Below are positions 31,501 to 38,673 of a stretch of DNA of 49,179 nucleotides, piece after piece. Position 1 is the first letter of the stretch. Each line of letters opens with the position of its first letter. The notes under the pieces are model-generated. The model had not been told where the DNA came from and made no database searches. It saw only the letters and a program-made list of their open reading frames with translations. Source of the stretch: a virus. The position numbers and the translations under genes are program-made. The DNA is taken from positions 1-49,179 of IMG/VR virus record IMGVR_UViG_3300042879_002693. One strand, written 5' to 3'.

Positions 31501-34500
31501 GGAATATTCGGGATCTGGTATTGATTATAACGCTCTACCTCAAAATGGAGGTAAAACAATAACCAAGTCCGAACAAGTTAGTGAAAGAGGAGGTCGTGTT
31601 TATTGTTCTGGTACTAATGAACTTGGTGACTTTAAGATTGGTGATTTTATTACTGCATTTAACAGAACTGGTAATATTATCTTCAACAATACTGTAACTA
31701 TTGGTACTCTCGATTCCATTAGATTATCCTTGTCTGGTGGTGTTGCAATTGAAGAATTCTCAGTTGATGGTGGTTTAGGTGATAATGAACTGGGCGGACC
31801 TCTTAATAAGAGAGTTTCAACTCAGTTAGCTATCAGAACATTCTTAAATAATAGACTTGGTGGATTTATTGATAAATCGGTATCTACAAATGCTATTCCT
31901 AATGCTATTGTTCAGTTAAATGCTATTGGACAAATTAACTCAGACTTAATTCCACCCAAGGTTTCCAATTACTATAGAACTCCATATAATTTTGGTAGAT
32001 TGCAACTACATAACCAAATTCCATCTACTAAAATTGGAAATGGTGATACAGTTGTTGAACCACAATCTCCATATGTACTTATTAGTGATACATATTCCCA
32101 ATATATTATACTAAACAATTCAACAGTTTATAATTTCCTAGATGGTGATATTGTTTATAGTGTATTGAATCAAGGTGGAGTAACTGGTGTTGTTACTTCT
32201 CCACCATACATTGGAGTTAATACCAGTTTAGGTATTACAACTAATACTGGATTATCATTCCCTAATGTTGGTTATGGTACAACTGGTCTTGTAAGAGGTG
32301 TTGCATTAACTCTTAAGAATTTGAGTGGTGGTTCTGGATATTCTCAGGCAGGCATTTATACTGGGGTTAGATTTGATATTGCTACTGGAATTGGTACGGG
32401 AATTACTGGTACAATTACTGTTAGTGCTGCAGGTACAGTTCAAGCTGTTGCAATTAACACTGGTGGACGTTACTTTGCTGTTAATGACACATTAAGTGTC
32501 AATGATCCTACTCCAATTGGTGGTAGATCCGGTGGTTCCAATTTTACAGTACAGATTGCTAGTGTAGAGACAAGATTATATGTAAATCTTACGAGTAATG
32601 TTAAGTTTTCTCCGACTACAGCTCTTCCAGATTATATTGCAGATAGAAATGCTGTTGCAATTTCTACTAACATAGGTGTTTCAACTAGTTTCAGTTTTAC
32701 TGGTACAGGCATTGATGTTGGTGGTAATGTTGATTTTACAAACTCCAGAATTACAAGTACATTCCAACCGTTTGGTGATGGTGACGTAGTTAAATACACA
32801 ACAACTGGAACGGCAGTTGCACCATTAATTGCAGATACTTTTTACTATGTCAAAAAAGTTGGAATTGGTTCGTATTCATTGCATACAAACTATGCAGCAA
32901 CATCTGCTTCCGTTGTTACTCTTACTGCTTCTGGAACAGGAACTCACACATTTACGAGAACTGGTATTGTTACTTCCACCGATCAAATAGTTTTAGTTAA
33001 TCATGGATATACACAAGGTGATCCGGTTCAAATTAATGCAGCTGCTGGTCTAGGAACGTTACCAACAGGATTGACAACTGGATATTATTACTTTGTTGGT
33101 TCTGCAACTACCAATACATTTACACTACATTCAAGTAGAAACAGTGCCCTTGCTTCATCTGGTGGTTTGATTTTGGATCAGGTTCCCCTAGGAACCAATG
33201 GAAGTGGAATTGTATCATTCACAAAACAGAATGTAAGTTTCACTGATACTGTTAATACATCTGGCCAGGTTGCAAGTAACTGGGCAGCCGTTGGAGGTGG
33301 TGATATTGATGCTTCCAACATTATTTCTGGTGTTGTTAATACAACAAGACTTGCTGCATCTGGAACTGCGAATAATCAAACATTCTTAAGAGGTGATTCT
33401 GCATGGGCTAAGGCAGTTTCTTCAGTTGGATTTGGTACTACTCAACCAGTTCAAGTTTTTGCAACTTCTGTTGATAATGCACCTAATGGAGTTGGAATTA
33501 ATACTTATTATGGAAATCTAGAAATTAGACTCAATAGATGTCTTCCAACACTAGATCTTTATTCTACATTAGGTGTTGCTCAATTTAAGACATCAACATT
33601 CAATGTTGGTTCTGATGGTCAGATACAAATCAAAACCTCTTCTGCGGGTGGTGATGTTGACGCTGCAACTCTAGGTGGAAATAACTCTTCATATCACTTG
33701 GATGTTACGAATCACCAAGGAACTATCCCCATAACTAGGGGTGGAACTGGACTATCTGCTGCTCCATCAGATGGCGCTTTACTGATAGGTAATGGAACCG
33801 CATATAACTTAACAACAACTCCAACTTTAAGGGGATTATTAACAACTCAGTCAATTGCAATTGGTGGAAATTACGATATTTCCTTTACTACCGGAACATG
33901 GACTGGAGAAAAGGCTGGTAAGATTCAATTCTCAGGTAATAGTCTTTATTTACAATTCACTACCAGTTTGATTGGTAGAAATTCAAGTGGAACAGATGTA
34001 TTTTCTCTCGGTAGTACAGGTAATGTAACGTTTAATGGTACTGTTTCTGGCACTAGATTAATTTCCACAATTGCAACAGGAACTGCTCCATTATCAGTCA
34101 CTTCAACCACAGAAGTAACTAATTTGAATTCTCAGTTCTTAAACGGATTATCTGCATCTCCCACTTACACGGGTGGAACTGCAAATATTGTTTCCAGAGA
34201 TACTTCTGGTAACTTTACCGCTGGTAAGATCACACTAAACGGCGCTGGCACTACAACTGCTCCACACATTACATTTAGTGGCACAACACAAAACTGGATT
34301 GATTTTGGTACAACTGGTACTGCTGCTCCAACATTCACCAACAGAAGTGCTGGTGCAAAAATTGTTCTTAATAATGCGATTAGTGCTTCTGCTGCAGACT
34401 ATGCTTTCGGTATTGAAAGTGCTACTCTGTGGTCTGGAGTTCCAACTACTTCGCAATCATTCAAGTGGTATGGTGGAACAACTCTTGCTGCAACTCTCAC

Positions 34501-35278
34501 GGGCGCAGGCGCATTAACTCTTGTTGGCGCTCTTTCCGCAACTACATTAACATCTACAGTTACAACAGGAACAGCACCATTTACAGTTGCTTCCACAACC
34601 ACCGTAACTAATTTAAGTGCCGATTTACTTGATGGATTAAATTCTGCCACTGCAGCAACAATAAACACAATTGTCGCCAGAGATGGTTCTGGTAATATTA
34701 CCGGCGCAAGAGTAGATTCTACAACTTCTAGATCAACCACTCATGATATTACTGCAGATACAAACAACAGATTCACACAAGGTGCATTATTCCTTAGAAG
34801 TGCTTCGCCAACGATTTACTTGAGAGATACGGATCACAATGTATCAATGATTCATTGTAATTCTAATATTTTCTATGTTCTTCGTGGGGGAACTGATACT
34901 GAAACCTGGACCCAGGTCAATAGTGTATGGCCATTACAAATCGATCTTACAAATAATAATGCTACATTTGGTGGAACCGTAACTGCATCTTCTGACGTAA
35001 GATTCAAGAAGAATATTAAAACTATTCAAGATGCTCTTGATAAGGTTCTCAATATGCGTGGCGTGACTTTTGAAAGACTTGAAACTCCTGGAACTGAAAT
35101 TGGTGTAATTGCACAAGAAATTGAGGAAGTTGTACCGGAAGTAGTTACAACAGATGCAAATGGCCATAAGTCGGTCGCATACGCAAACTTAACTGCATTA
35201 CTCATTGAAGCGGTCAAGGCACAACAAGTTCAAATTGATGAACTTCGTGGAGAGATCAAAAAACTAAAGGGCGAGTGA
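25550..35278 (+). CDS. Giant tail fibre with Mtd/hyaluronidase-like N-terminus and S74 autoprocessing C-terminus
   Basis: A 3242-residue fibre. Residues 1-50 (VQLRRGTTAEHQ, then AVVHDGVTVGG) match the Mtd/hyaluronidase-type attachment domain. Residues 216-497 are fourteen tandem repeats of about 20 residues. Residues 684-720 (YYVSARNGDDSYDGKALPVR) and nt 29940-30120 (VEAGDYIEDNPI, then VVGDNLRNTIIR) look like right-handed beta-helix parts, with a recurring C-x-RD/VDA two-cysteine module at about nt 27730-29930 between them. Further on come GDxVxY/YYV modules (nt 30830-33150) and a GGTGLSAAP segment. The last 95 residues form a Peptidase_S74 intramolecular chaperone with the SDVRFK motif; Ser3148 and Lys3153 fit the catalytic pair, predicting self-cleavage before Ser3148. 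The gene lies where T4 has gp12/wac. It probably reads host surface glycans. Confidence 0.88.
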   Translation: MTKQVQLRRGTTAEHQVFTGAVGELTIDTTQDVAVVHDGVTVGGHYLVGTGFGSTVQQAIVNKSFIGIGTTSNTVNLNSTQVSGIFEFIVVGDSYFVGDIDARSLFVRSDPGVSREGTLSDTNPFFITGISTDNIRRGYNVSENVNNLIGVGATVTVIGINSIGISSAHSQVGTGSTLITFTNPFGGRTQLVYLNAYQSILEEVGIITSYSQDAFINSGIITAAGINTASINNVYINTGILTTAGIVNANINELFVNSGIITSAGINTASVNTIYINAGILTTVGITSARIDNLYVTTGIITGLTADTLLSSNAYIASGIVTNLYTTTLSASNLYSAAGIITNLYTTNISASNLYSAAGIITDLYGTNLSVNTAYVNSGIITNANITTGNINTANIDVGISTSFNIGTSSINRAYINVGVTTELHIQDTAWVNSAKINSGVVTSVGITSAAYINDLYYSVGFGTTGHLTNGWFDTVNVNSGITTSARVGFSTLDTAFISTSYTNTGFVTYFNATGVGTVQRLESFVGVITYLNGSDINYSGIATIGSLTVGIGNTDVIIDGDARITGVLTVGTASIRISGDDATITGVSTFISTRGEITNLVGANVQYTGVTTFNRVGVSTLTFVGINTQLGNQDKSVKIELSKSGIASNYTIVLPPNIGGAGQVLGIDPAGGGKLGFTTAGLYEARYYVSARNGDDSYDGKALPVRTIKKAAQLASFDSFQIPGQRYLDAGNLLESNKEFIKEESIAYVQFNYENIGVSTIFPDFNSSNWKSGIGSIVDAITYDVRFGGNSKSISVGSDIRGAGTYDGEEEPFIFAVDYVKFLAQYVINSQTPPTLYQTAVTQTFDFTLVQDPLNNNTNYFHRSKDARNLIIGNRQEIIDKSLASVAVGVGSTFFFPGEVETNPRSRYYDAYKLITINKQEIVDKSMASLAIGFPTGFYVPGPGIGSTTKDSRYYDAYRLIQINRDEIVATAMTAINVQYPTLWSSGVSSDKCQRDLGYFVDAVSTDVFTGGNNYAREFTGFYFVGVGTTSLAGEEQQTIYGFQQAGIQMRNAITNQLTNKNLGISSGPTTYTGTKVDAVGVANTTACTDVQNNITTLVGIVTAAIGAATTSGLPAVNLGNFDLNVIGFGTTAGIWKCARDTSFFVDAVSTDVFTGGNNYSRSFTGFYFTNVGAPLGNGLVGETAQSNYVFESARNLMQSAVTNQLNGRDLTITADSVTGFNTSPNSCANVRSTIAALTGIVTSSVAAGSTAGIGVTTNYGYFLVNSTYNVRNLTGISTLGIGVSSVGIGTTNVVGGRKCARDLGYIVDAIAQDVSYGTNQHTIYATKKYFNGAGTLVTNGVLGEETASVYAFRSLGTYAKRAVTNWLNYQDLSIINDVSVGSTNKNPNVCANTRSTIDSLVGILTTALLSGSLVGIASTSIGLTDCADVRSAIVNYAGIVTTIVGFGTALAPTLSLPQTQSKPVCIIVEAGDYIEDNPILLYDDIAVVGDNLRNTIIRPLNAGKDMFRVRNGCYVTGFALKDNVDAAGIPLLTWDYAVAFDDPTDPTTSRSGYATKTDKPIISRSPYIQNCSILSFLGANGILVDGSKVQSPNTPIIREEAEIPLLGEQPEQGKSMVAAAFTMVSFGGIGWRTINDGYAQVVSCFQIFCRYGSLTQSGGYLSITNSATNFGLFALRSTGFSQNSFAFDRGRIAATGTSGGLTTLKVVGLGRSDQDLYVARFFNNANQDVTQNFKASPITSEVIGTAVTTGGVVNVSSDTINITSHPFNNSDSVVYFGDEGVIPNRIIGGLVNGNQYYVKYIDSNSFQLTEDDALTRIVNLTSASTGIHTFQKNTFEFFSYSIIDRHNSYQELTLATGIGTTCNFVSGREITQTVVGGTAVGIAVTYSQTTRKLLVSVELSAGTRRNFAVSNGTTVLDLTDHSGTPIGVGVTVISGITTYWSTNSKIDSTLVGQSIQGVQNLPETYKLHWHRPSIINSSGHTWEYSGSGIDYNALPQNGGKTITKSEQVSERGGRVYCSGTNELGDFKIGDFITAFNRTGNIIFNNTVTIGTLDSIRLSLSGGVAIEEFSVDGGLGDNELGGPLNKRVSTQLAIRTFLNNRLGGFIDKSVSTNAIPNAIVQLNAIGQINSDLIPPKVSNYYRTPYNFGRLQLHNQIPSTKIGNGDTVVEPQSPYVLISDTYSQYIILNNSTVYNFLDGDIVYSVLNQGGVTGVVTSPPYIGVNTSLGITTNTGLSFPNVGYGTTGLVRGVALTLKNLSGGSGYSQAGIYTGVRFDIATGIGTGITGTITVSAAGTVQAVAINTGGRYFAVNDTLSVNDPTPIGGRSGGSNFTVQIASVETRLYVNLTSNVKFSPTTALPDYIADRNAVAISTNIGVSTSFSFTGTGIDVGGNVDFTNSRITSTFQPFGDGDVVKYTTTGTAVAPLIADTFYYVKKVGIGSYSLHTNYAATSASVVTLTASGTGTHTFTRTGIVTSTDQIVLVNHGYTQGDPVQINAAAGLGTLPTGLTTGYYYFVGSATTNTFTLHSSRNSALASSGGLILDQVPLGTNGSGIVSFTKQNVSFTDTVNTSGQVASNWAAVGGGDIDASNIISGVVNTTRLAASGTANNQTFLRGDSAWAKAVSSVGFGTTQPVQVFATSVDNAPNGVGINTYYGNLEIRLNRCLPTLDLYSTLGVAQFKTSTFNVGSDGQIQIKTSSAGGDVDAATLGGNNSSYHLDVTNHQGTIPITRGGTGLSAAPSDGALLIGNGTAYNLTTTPTLRGLLTTQSIAIGGNYDISFTTGTWTGEKAGKIQFSGNSLYLQFTTSLIGRNSSGTDVFSLGSTGNVTFNGTVSGTRLISTIATGTAPLSVTSTTEVTNLNSQFLNGLSASPTYTGGTANIVSRDTSGNFTAGKITLNGAGTTTAPHITFSGTTQNWIDFGTTGTAAPTFTNRSAGAKIVLNNAISASAADYAFGIESATLWSGVPTTSQSFKWYGGTTLAATLTGAGALTLVGALSATTLTSTVTTGTAPFTVASTTTVTNLSADLLDGLNSATAATINTIVARDGSGNITGARVDSTTSRSTTHDITADTNNRFTQGALFLRSASPTIYLRDTDHNVSMIHCNSNIFYVLRGGTDTETWTQVNSVWPLQIDLTNNNATFGGTVTASSDVRFKKNIKTIQDALDKVLNMRGVTFERLETPGTEIGVIAQEIEEVVPEVVTTDANGHKSVAYANLTALLIEAVKAQQVQIDELRGEIKKLKGE
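26535..26574 (+). repeat. 40-bp exact direct repeat, copy 1
   Basis: Identical to 26595-26634, offset by exactly one 60-nt repeat unit within the fibre shaft. The identity at third codon positions points to a recent duplication of one unit. Confidence 0.85.
26595..26634 (+). repeat. 40-bp exact direct repeat, copy 2
   Basis: Second copy of 26535-26574; both encode the segment around SASNLYSAAGIIT. Confidence 0.85.
28553..28597 (+). repeat. 45-bp exact direct repeat, copy 1 (fibre two-cysteine module)
   Basis: Identical over 45 bases to 28988-29032. It encodes VDAVSTDVFTGGNNY of the C-x-RD/VDA module. Flanking bases diverge. Confidence 0.85.
28988..29032 (+). repeat. 45-bp exact direct repeat, copy 2 (fibre two-cysteine module)
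   Basis: Second copy of 28553-28597, 435 bases downstream in the same frame. Confidence 0.85.
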
Positions 35279-35295
35279 AAACTTAACCTATAAAT

Positions 35296-35303
35296 TATAA
35301 ATA
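35296..35303 (+). promoter_or_regulatory. T4-type late promoter TATAAATA upstream of gp13
   Basis: Exact consensus match ending 27 bases before the gp13 ATG. Its last three bases are the first three of the terminator stem at 35301. If the start of transcription lies about 6-7 bases downstream, as in T4, RNAs made here begin at or after the end of the first terminator arm. Confidence 0.7.
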
Positions 35304-35330
35304 CCTCTAGAAGACTAGGGGTATTTTTTT
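35301..35330 (+). terminator. Rho-independent terminator directly before gp13
   Basis: Arms ATACCTCTAG (35301-35310) and CTAGGGGTAT (35315-35324) pair over 10 positions with one wobble around an AAGA tetraloop, followed by TTTTTT to 35330. The gp13 ATG begins at 35331. The second arm also contains the AGGGG Shine-Dalgarno sequence (35317-35321) for gp13. Confidence 0.85.
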
Positions 35331-36161
35331 ATGGCGCAACCATCTAGTAGAGCGGAGTTGAAAGACTATTGCCTCAAACAACTAGGAAAGCCTGTTTTAG
35401 AGATAAATGTAGATGATGATCAGATTGATAATCTAATTGATGATGCAATTCAATATTATCATGAGCGTCATTTTGACGGTATCGATCGTGTATTTTTAAA
35501 ACATAAACTTACTCCTGCAACTAAAACAACTCTGGCTCAACCAGGTCCAGTAGGTTCTGCATCTACTTCTGGTAGTGTTGTTGGAGCTGGGTTGACTTCT
35601 CTTACTTACGTTGAGGGAGTTAATTATCTTCCACTTCCAGACTCTATTATTGGTGTAAATAATATTCTTAAAATTAATTCCAGTACAATTTCTGACGGAC
35701 TTTTCAATATTAAATATCAATTATTTTTAAATGATGTTTATTATTATGGTGCTTTAGATCTTCTCAATTATGCAATGGTTAAAAGATATCTTGAAGATTT
35801 GGATTTTCTTTTAAATCCTCATGCACAAATCAGATTTAATAAAAAGAATCATAAATTATATCTCGATATAGACTGGTCTCAAGTAGGTGAAAATGAGTAC
35901 GTTATTATTGATTGTTATAGAATTGTGGATCCTTCAGACGCACCAAAACTTTATAATGATTGGTGGTTAAAAAAATATCTTACTGCTCTCATTAAAAAAC
36001 AGTGGGGACAGAACATGATTAAATTCAATGGTGTTTTACTTCCAGGTGGAGTTCAGTTGAATGGAAGGCAAATCTATGATGATGGAGTTGCCGAAGTAGA
36101 AAAATTGGAACAACAACTTAAGGATGAATACGAATTACCACCACTTGATCTCATAGGTTGA
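35331..36161 (+). CDS. 13: Neck protein gp13
   Basis: gp13 forms the head-completion/neck ring with gp14 that caps the portal and joins head to tail. The 276-residue product is close in size to T4 gp13 (309 aa). The N-terminus (ELKDYCLKQLGKPVLEINVD, then DQIDNLIDDAIQYYHERHFD) aligns with T4 [20 protein letters not shown] and the [21 protein letters not shown] region. The C-terminal LLPGGVQLNGRQIYDDG matches T4 LLPGGVTIDGQRLIEEA. The start follows directly on the terminator T-run, with AGGGG nine bases upstream of the ATG. gp14 starts one base after its TGA. Confidence 0.95.
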   Translation: MAQPSSRAELKDYCLKQLGKPVLEINVDDDQIDNLIDDAIQYYHERHFDGIDRVFLKHKLTPATKTTLAQPGPVGSASTSGSVVGAGLTSLTYVEGVNYLPLPDSIIGVNNILKINSSTISDGLFNIKYQLFLNDVYYYGALDLLNYAMVKRYLEDLDFLLNPHAQIRFNKKNHKLYLDIDWSQVGENEYVIIDCYRIVDPSDAPKLYNDWWLKKYLTALIKKQWGQNMIKFNGVLLPGGVQLNGRQIYDDGVAEVEKLEQQLKDEYELPPLDLIG

Positions 36162-36162
36162 T

Positions 36163-37593
36163 ATGTCACCACTCAATTCTTATTTTCTTCAAGGATCTCC
36201 GAGTGAGCAAAGACTTATTCAAGATCTAATTAACGAACAACTTAAAATGTATGGACAAGACGTTCTATACATGCCTAGAAGAATTATTGGAGAAAATACG
36301 GTTATTAAAGAAGTCACTGCATCCAAATTTGATGATAGTTTTCGCATAGAAGCATATTTGATGAATTTTGAAGGATTTAGTGGTAATGGAGATCTTCTTA
36401 CAAAATTTGGTGTCAGAAGTAACGATGAAATAAATTTAGTAATATCTAAGGAAAGATATGATGATTTTATTTCCCCTTTATTAAAACTATGGCCAGAAGA
36501 TGAAAGAAAACTAGCATATAGACCTCAAGAAGGAGATTTAATTTGGTTTCCTCTCGACGAATCTTTATTTGAAATTAAATATGTTGAGGGTAAGAAACCT
36601 TTTTATCAACTTAATAATCTTTATGTTTATGAATTAAGGTGTGAAAGATTTGAATATGAGGATGAAATTATTGATGTACCAGAAATTGATTCTAGTGGTA
36701 TAGAAATTAATGAATCAATAAAAGATCTTGGAAACATTTATACTATTCAAATGGTTGGCTCTGGTGCAACAACTGCAGTAGCTACGGTAGGATTTGCAAC
36801 TACCAACCCCAATTCTAAGTCAGTTCAATACATTGATCTCATTCATGATGGATCTGGATATACATCAGCTCCTAGAGTTTCAATTTCTACTGCTCCTGCA
36901 GGTGGATCAACAGCGACAGCTGTTGCAATTATGACAAGTAGAAGCGTAAATCAGAAACTATCTATCGATAGAATTCTAATTACAAATCCAGGTTTTGGTT
37001 ATACTGAACCTCCAATAGTTATTATTTCTGGAGGTGGTGGATCTGGTGGAATTGCAACTGCAGTAATTAACACAAGAGTTCTTGGGGTTATTGGTATTTC
37101 TTCTGGAGGAGTTGGATATACTACTGCTCCACAAATTCTCATTCAAAGAACATTTATTCCATCAAGTACTGGAATTTCATCTAATATTAGAAATGCTCAG
37201 GCAGAACCTGTATTAAATTCAAATGGTGCAGTAGTTGCAGTTCGTTATTCAAATGCTGGCGCTGGGTATACATTTACACCAACAATATCCTTTACAGATC
37301 CTACTGCAATTACATTTGGGGACTATGATTATAATGAAGTTGTTACTGGATCTAGAACAGGAACTACTGGATATGTGAAGAGTTGGGATTATGTCAATAG
37401 AATTTTAAAACTTTCTGTTGTTGATGGAAACTTTACAAGAGGTGAATCTATTGTTGGAGCTGCAGCAAGTTATAAAGTTTCCACAGTTCAAACAAATGAA
37501 TTTTTGGATGCTTATGCAGAAAATATTGAAATTGAAAATTCTGCAGACATTATTGTAGATTTTAATCAAAGAAACCCATTTGGAGAATACTAA
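36163..37593 (+). CDS. 14: Neck protein gp14 with GxGYxxPP-repeat insertion
   Basis: gp14 works with gp13 in the neck after DNA packaging. The N-terminal part has the family features: YMPRRII, the EAYLMNFEGFSGNGDLLTKF segment, and EGDLIWFPLDESLFEIKYVE followed by PFYQL, matching T4 [20 protein letters not shown]. The product is 476 residues against 256 in T4. The extra length at about residues 215-395 is made of four GxGYxxxP repeats (GSGYTSAPRVSI, GFGYTEPPIVII, GVGYTTAPQILI, GAGYTFTPTISF), like those in the first giant protein of this window. This suggests a surface beta-domain added to the neck, inferred from the repeats. Confidence 0.93.
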   Translation: MSPLNSYFLQGSPSEQRLIQDLINEQLKMYGQDVLYMPRRIIGENTVIKEVTASKFDDSFRIEAYLMNFEGFSGNGDLLTKFGVRSNDEINLVISKERYDDFISPLLKLWPEDERKLAYRPQEGDLIWFPLDESLFEIKYVEGKKPFYQLNNLYVYELRCERFEYEDEIIDVPEIDSSGIEINESIKDLGNIYTIQMVGSGATTAVATVGFATTNPNSKSVQYIDLIHDGSGYTSAPRVSISTAPAGGSTATAVAIMTSRSVNQKLSIDRILITNPGFGYTEPPIVIISGGGGSGGIATAVINTRVLGVIGISSGGVGYTTAPQILIQRTFIPSSTGISSNIRNAQAEPVLNSNGAVVAVRYSNAGAGYTFTPTISFTDPTAITFGDYDYNEVVTGSRTGTTGYVKSWDYVNRILKLSVVDGNFTRGESIVGAAASYKVSTVQTNEFLDAYAENIEIENSADIIVDFNQRNPFGEY

Positions 37594-37620
37594 ATAATTA
37601 TTACTCCATAATAACTTGTA

Positions 37621-38673
37621 ATGATCTCAAATTATTTTTATCACGAAATATTGAGAAAGACCATAGTATCTTTCGGTACACTTTTTAATGATATTAAAAT
37701 CAAACATAAAGATAACGCAGGAGATGATTTTAGTATCTTAACTGTACCTATTGCATATGGACCGGTGCAGAAATTTTTAGCTAGAATTGAACAAGTACCA
37801 GATTTAAAAAAAAGAGTTGCTATTACTTTACCAAGAATGTCATTTGAAATGACAGGTATTCAATATGATTCCAGTAGAAAGTCTTCCACAATGCAGACTT
37901 TTAGGACTTTGGATAAAACAAATAATAATGAAATGACTAAAGTTTTTATGCCTGTCCCTTATAATGTAAATATTAGACTTTCAATTATGTCTAAACTAAA
38001 TGAGGATGCATTGCAAATTGTAGAACAAATTTTGCCTTATTTTCAACCTCATTTTAATTTGACAGTCGATCTCGTATCAACTATTGGAGAAAAAAGAGAT
38101 ATTCCAATGATTTTGGAAAGAATTTCCATGGATGATCAATATGAAGGAGATTTTACTAGTAGAAGAGTTTTGATTTATACTTTAGATTTTGTTACTAAAA
38201 CATATCTATTTGGTCCAGCGGGAAATGGTAATGAGGCTATGATTAAACAAGTACAAGTTGATTATTATGCAGATACAAATAGAGTCAATGCTTCTAGACA
38301 ACTCAGATATGTTGCGGAACCAAGAGCACTAAAAGATTATAATAATGATGAAATTACGATAATTGCTGAGGATATTGCAGAAGAAATTTCTCAATTTGAT
38401 GTTTCCGATTCCACTGGATTGACACCAAATTCATATATTCAGGTTAATGATGAATCCATGTATATTCGTCAAATCACAGGAAATACTTTATTAGTTAACA
38501 GGGGTCAAAATAATACGAATATTGCATCACATATGGTTGGAACTGCAGTTAACGTAATTAATTCTGATGATGATGAATTAATTGATCTGGATGATGACTT
38601 TGGATTCAGTGAAAGTCGTTATGATTTTGGTGATGGTAAAATTTATAGTACTACAAAAGGTATTGATGTATGA
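37621..38673 (+). CDS. 15: Proximal tail sheath stabilisation / tail terminator protein gp15
   Basis: gp15 forms the hexameric cap on the finished tail and is the site where the head's neck joins. The product is 350 residues (T4: 272). The segment IVEQILPYFQPHFN is identical to T4 gp15, and the N-terminus NYFYHEILRKTIVSFGTLFN parallels T4 GYFYNSSFRRYATLMGDLFS. After residue 245 there is an extension with SYIQVNDESMYIRQITGNTL, then LVNRGQNNT and HMVGTAV, a small module also seen in other phage structural proteins, followed by an acidic tail. The ribosome binding site is weak. The gp16 start overlaps the stop by 4 bases (ATGA), so the two genes are translationally coupled. Confidence 0.95.
   Translation: MISNYFYHEILRKTIVSFGTLFNDIKIKHKDNAGDDFSILTVPIAYGPVQKFLARIEQVPDLKKRVAITLPRMSFEMTGIQYDSSRKSSTMQTFRTLDKTNNNEMTKVFMPVPYNVNIRLSIMSKLNEDALQIVEQILPYFQPHFNLTVDLVSTIGEKRDIPMILERISMDDQYEGDFTSRRVLIYTLDFVTKTYLFGPAGNGNEAMIKQVQVDYYADTNRVNASRQLRYVAEPRALKDYNNDEITIIAEDIAEEISQFDVSDSTGLTPNSYIQVNDESMYIRQITGNTLLVNRGQNNTNIASHMVGTAVNVINSDDDELIDLDDDFGFSESRYDFGDGKIYSTTKGIDV

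Noticed and set aside
37589-37596. ACTAAATA before gp15 (and CTAAATAA near 39091) as late promoters
   Set aside because: Two mismatches to TATAAATA; similar strings are common wherever a TAA stop follows an AT-rich codon, so they were not listed.
37598-37614. Inverted repeat TTATTA / TAATAA before gp15
   Set aside because: Only six A-T pairs with no T-run; too weak for a terminator and expected by chance in this AT-rich DNA.
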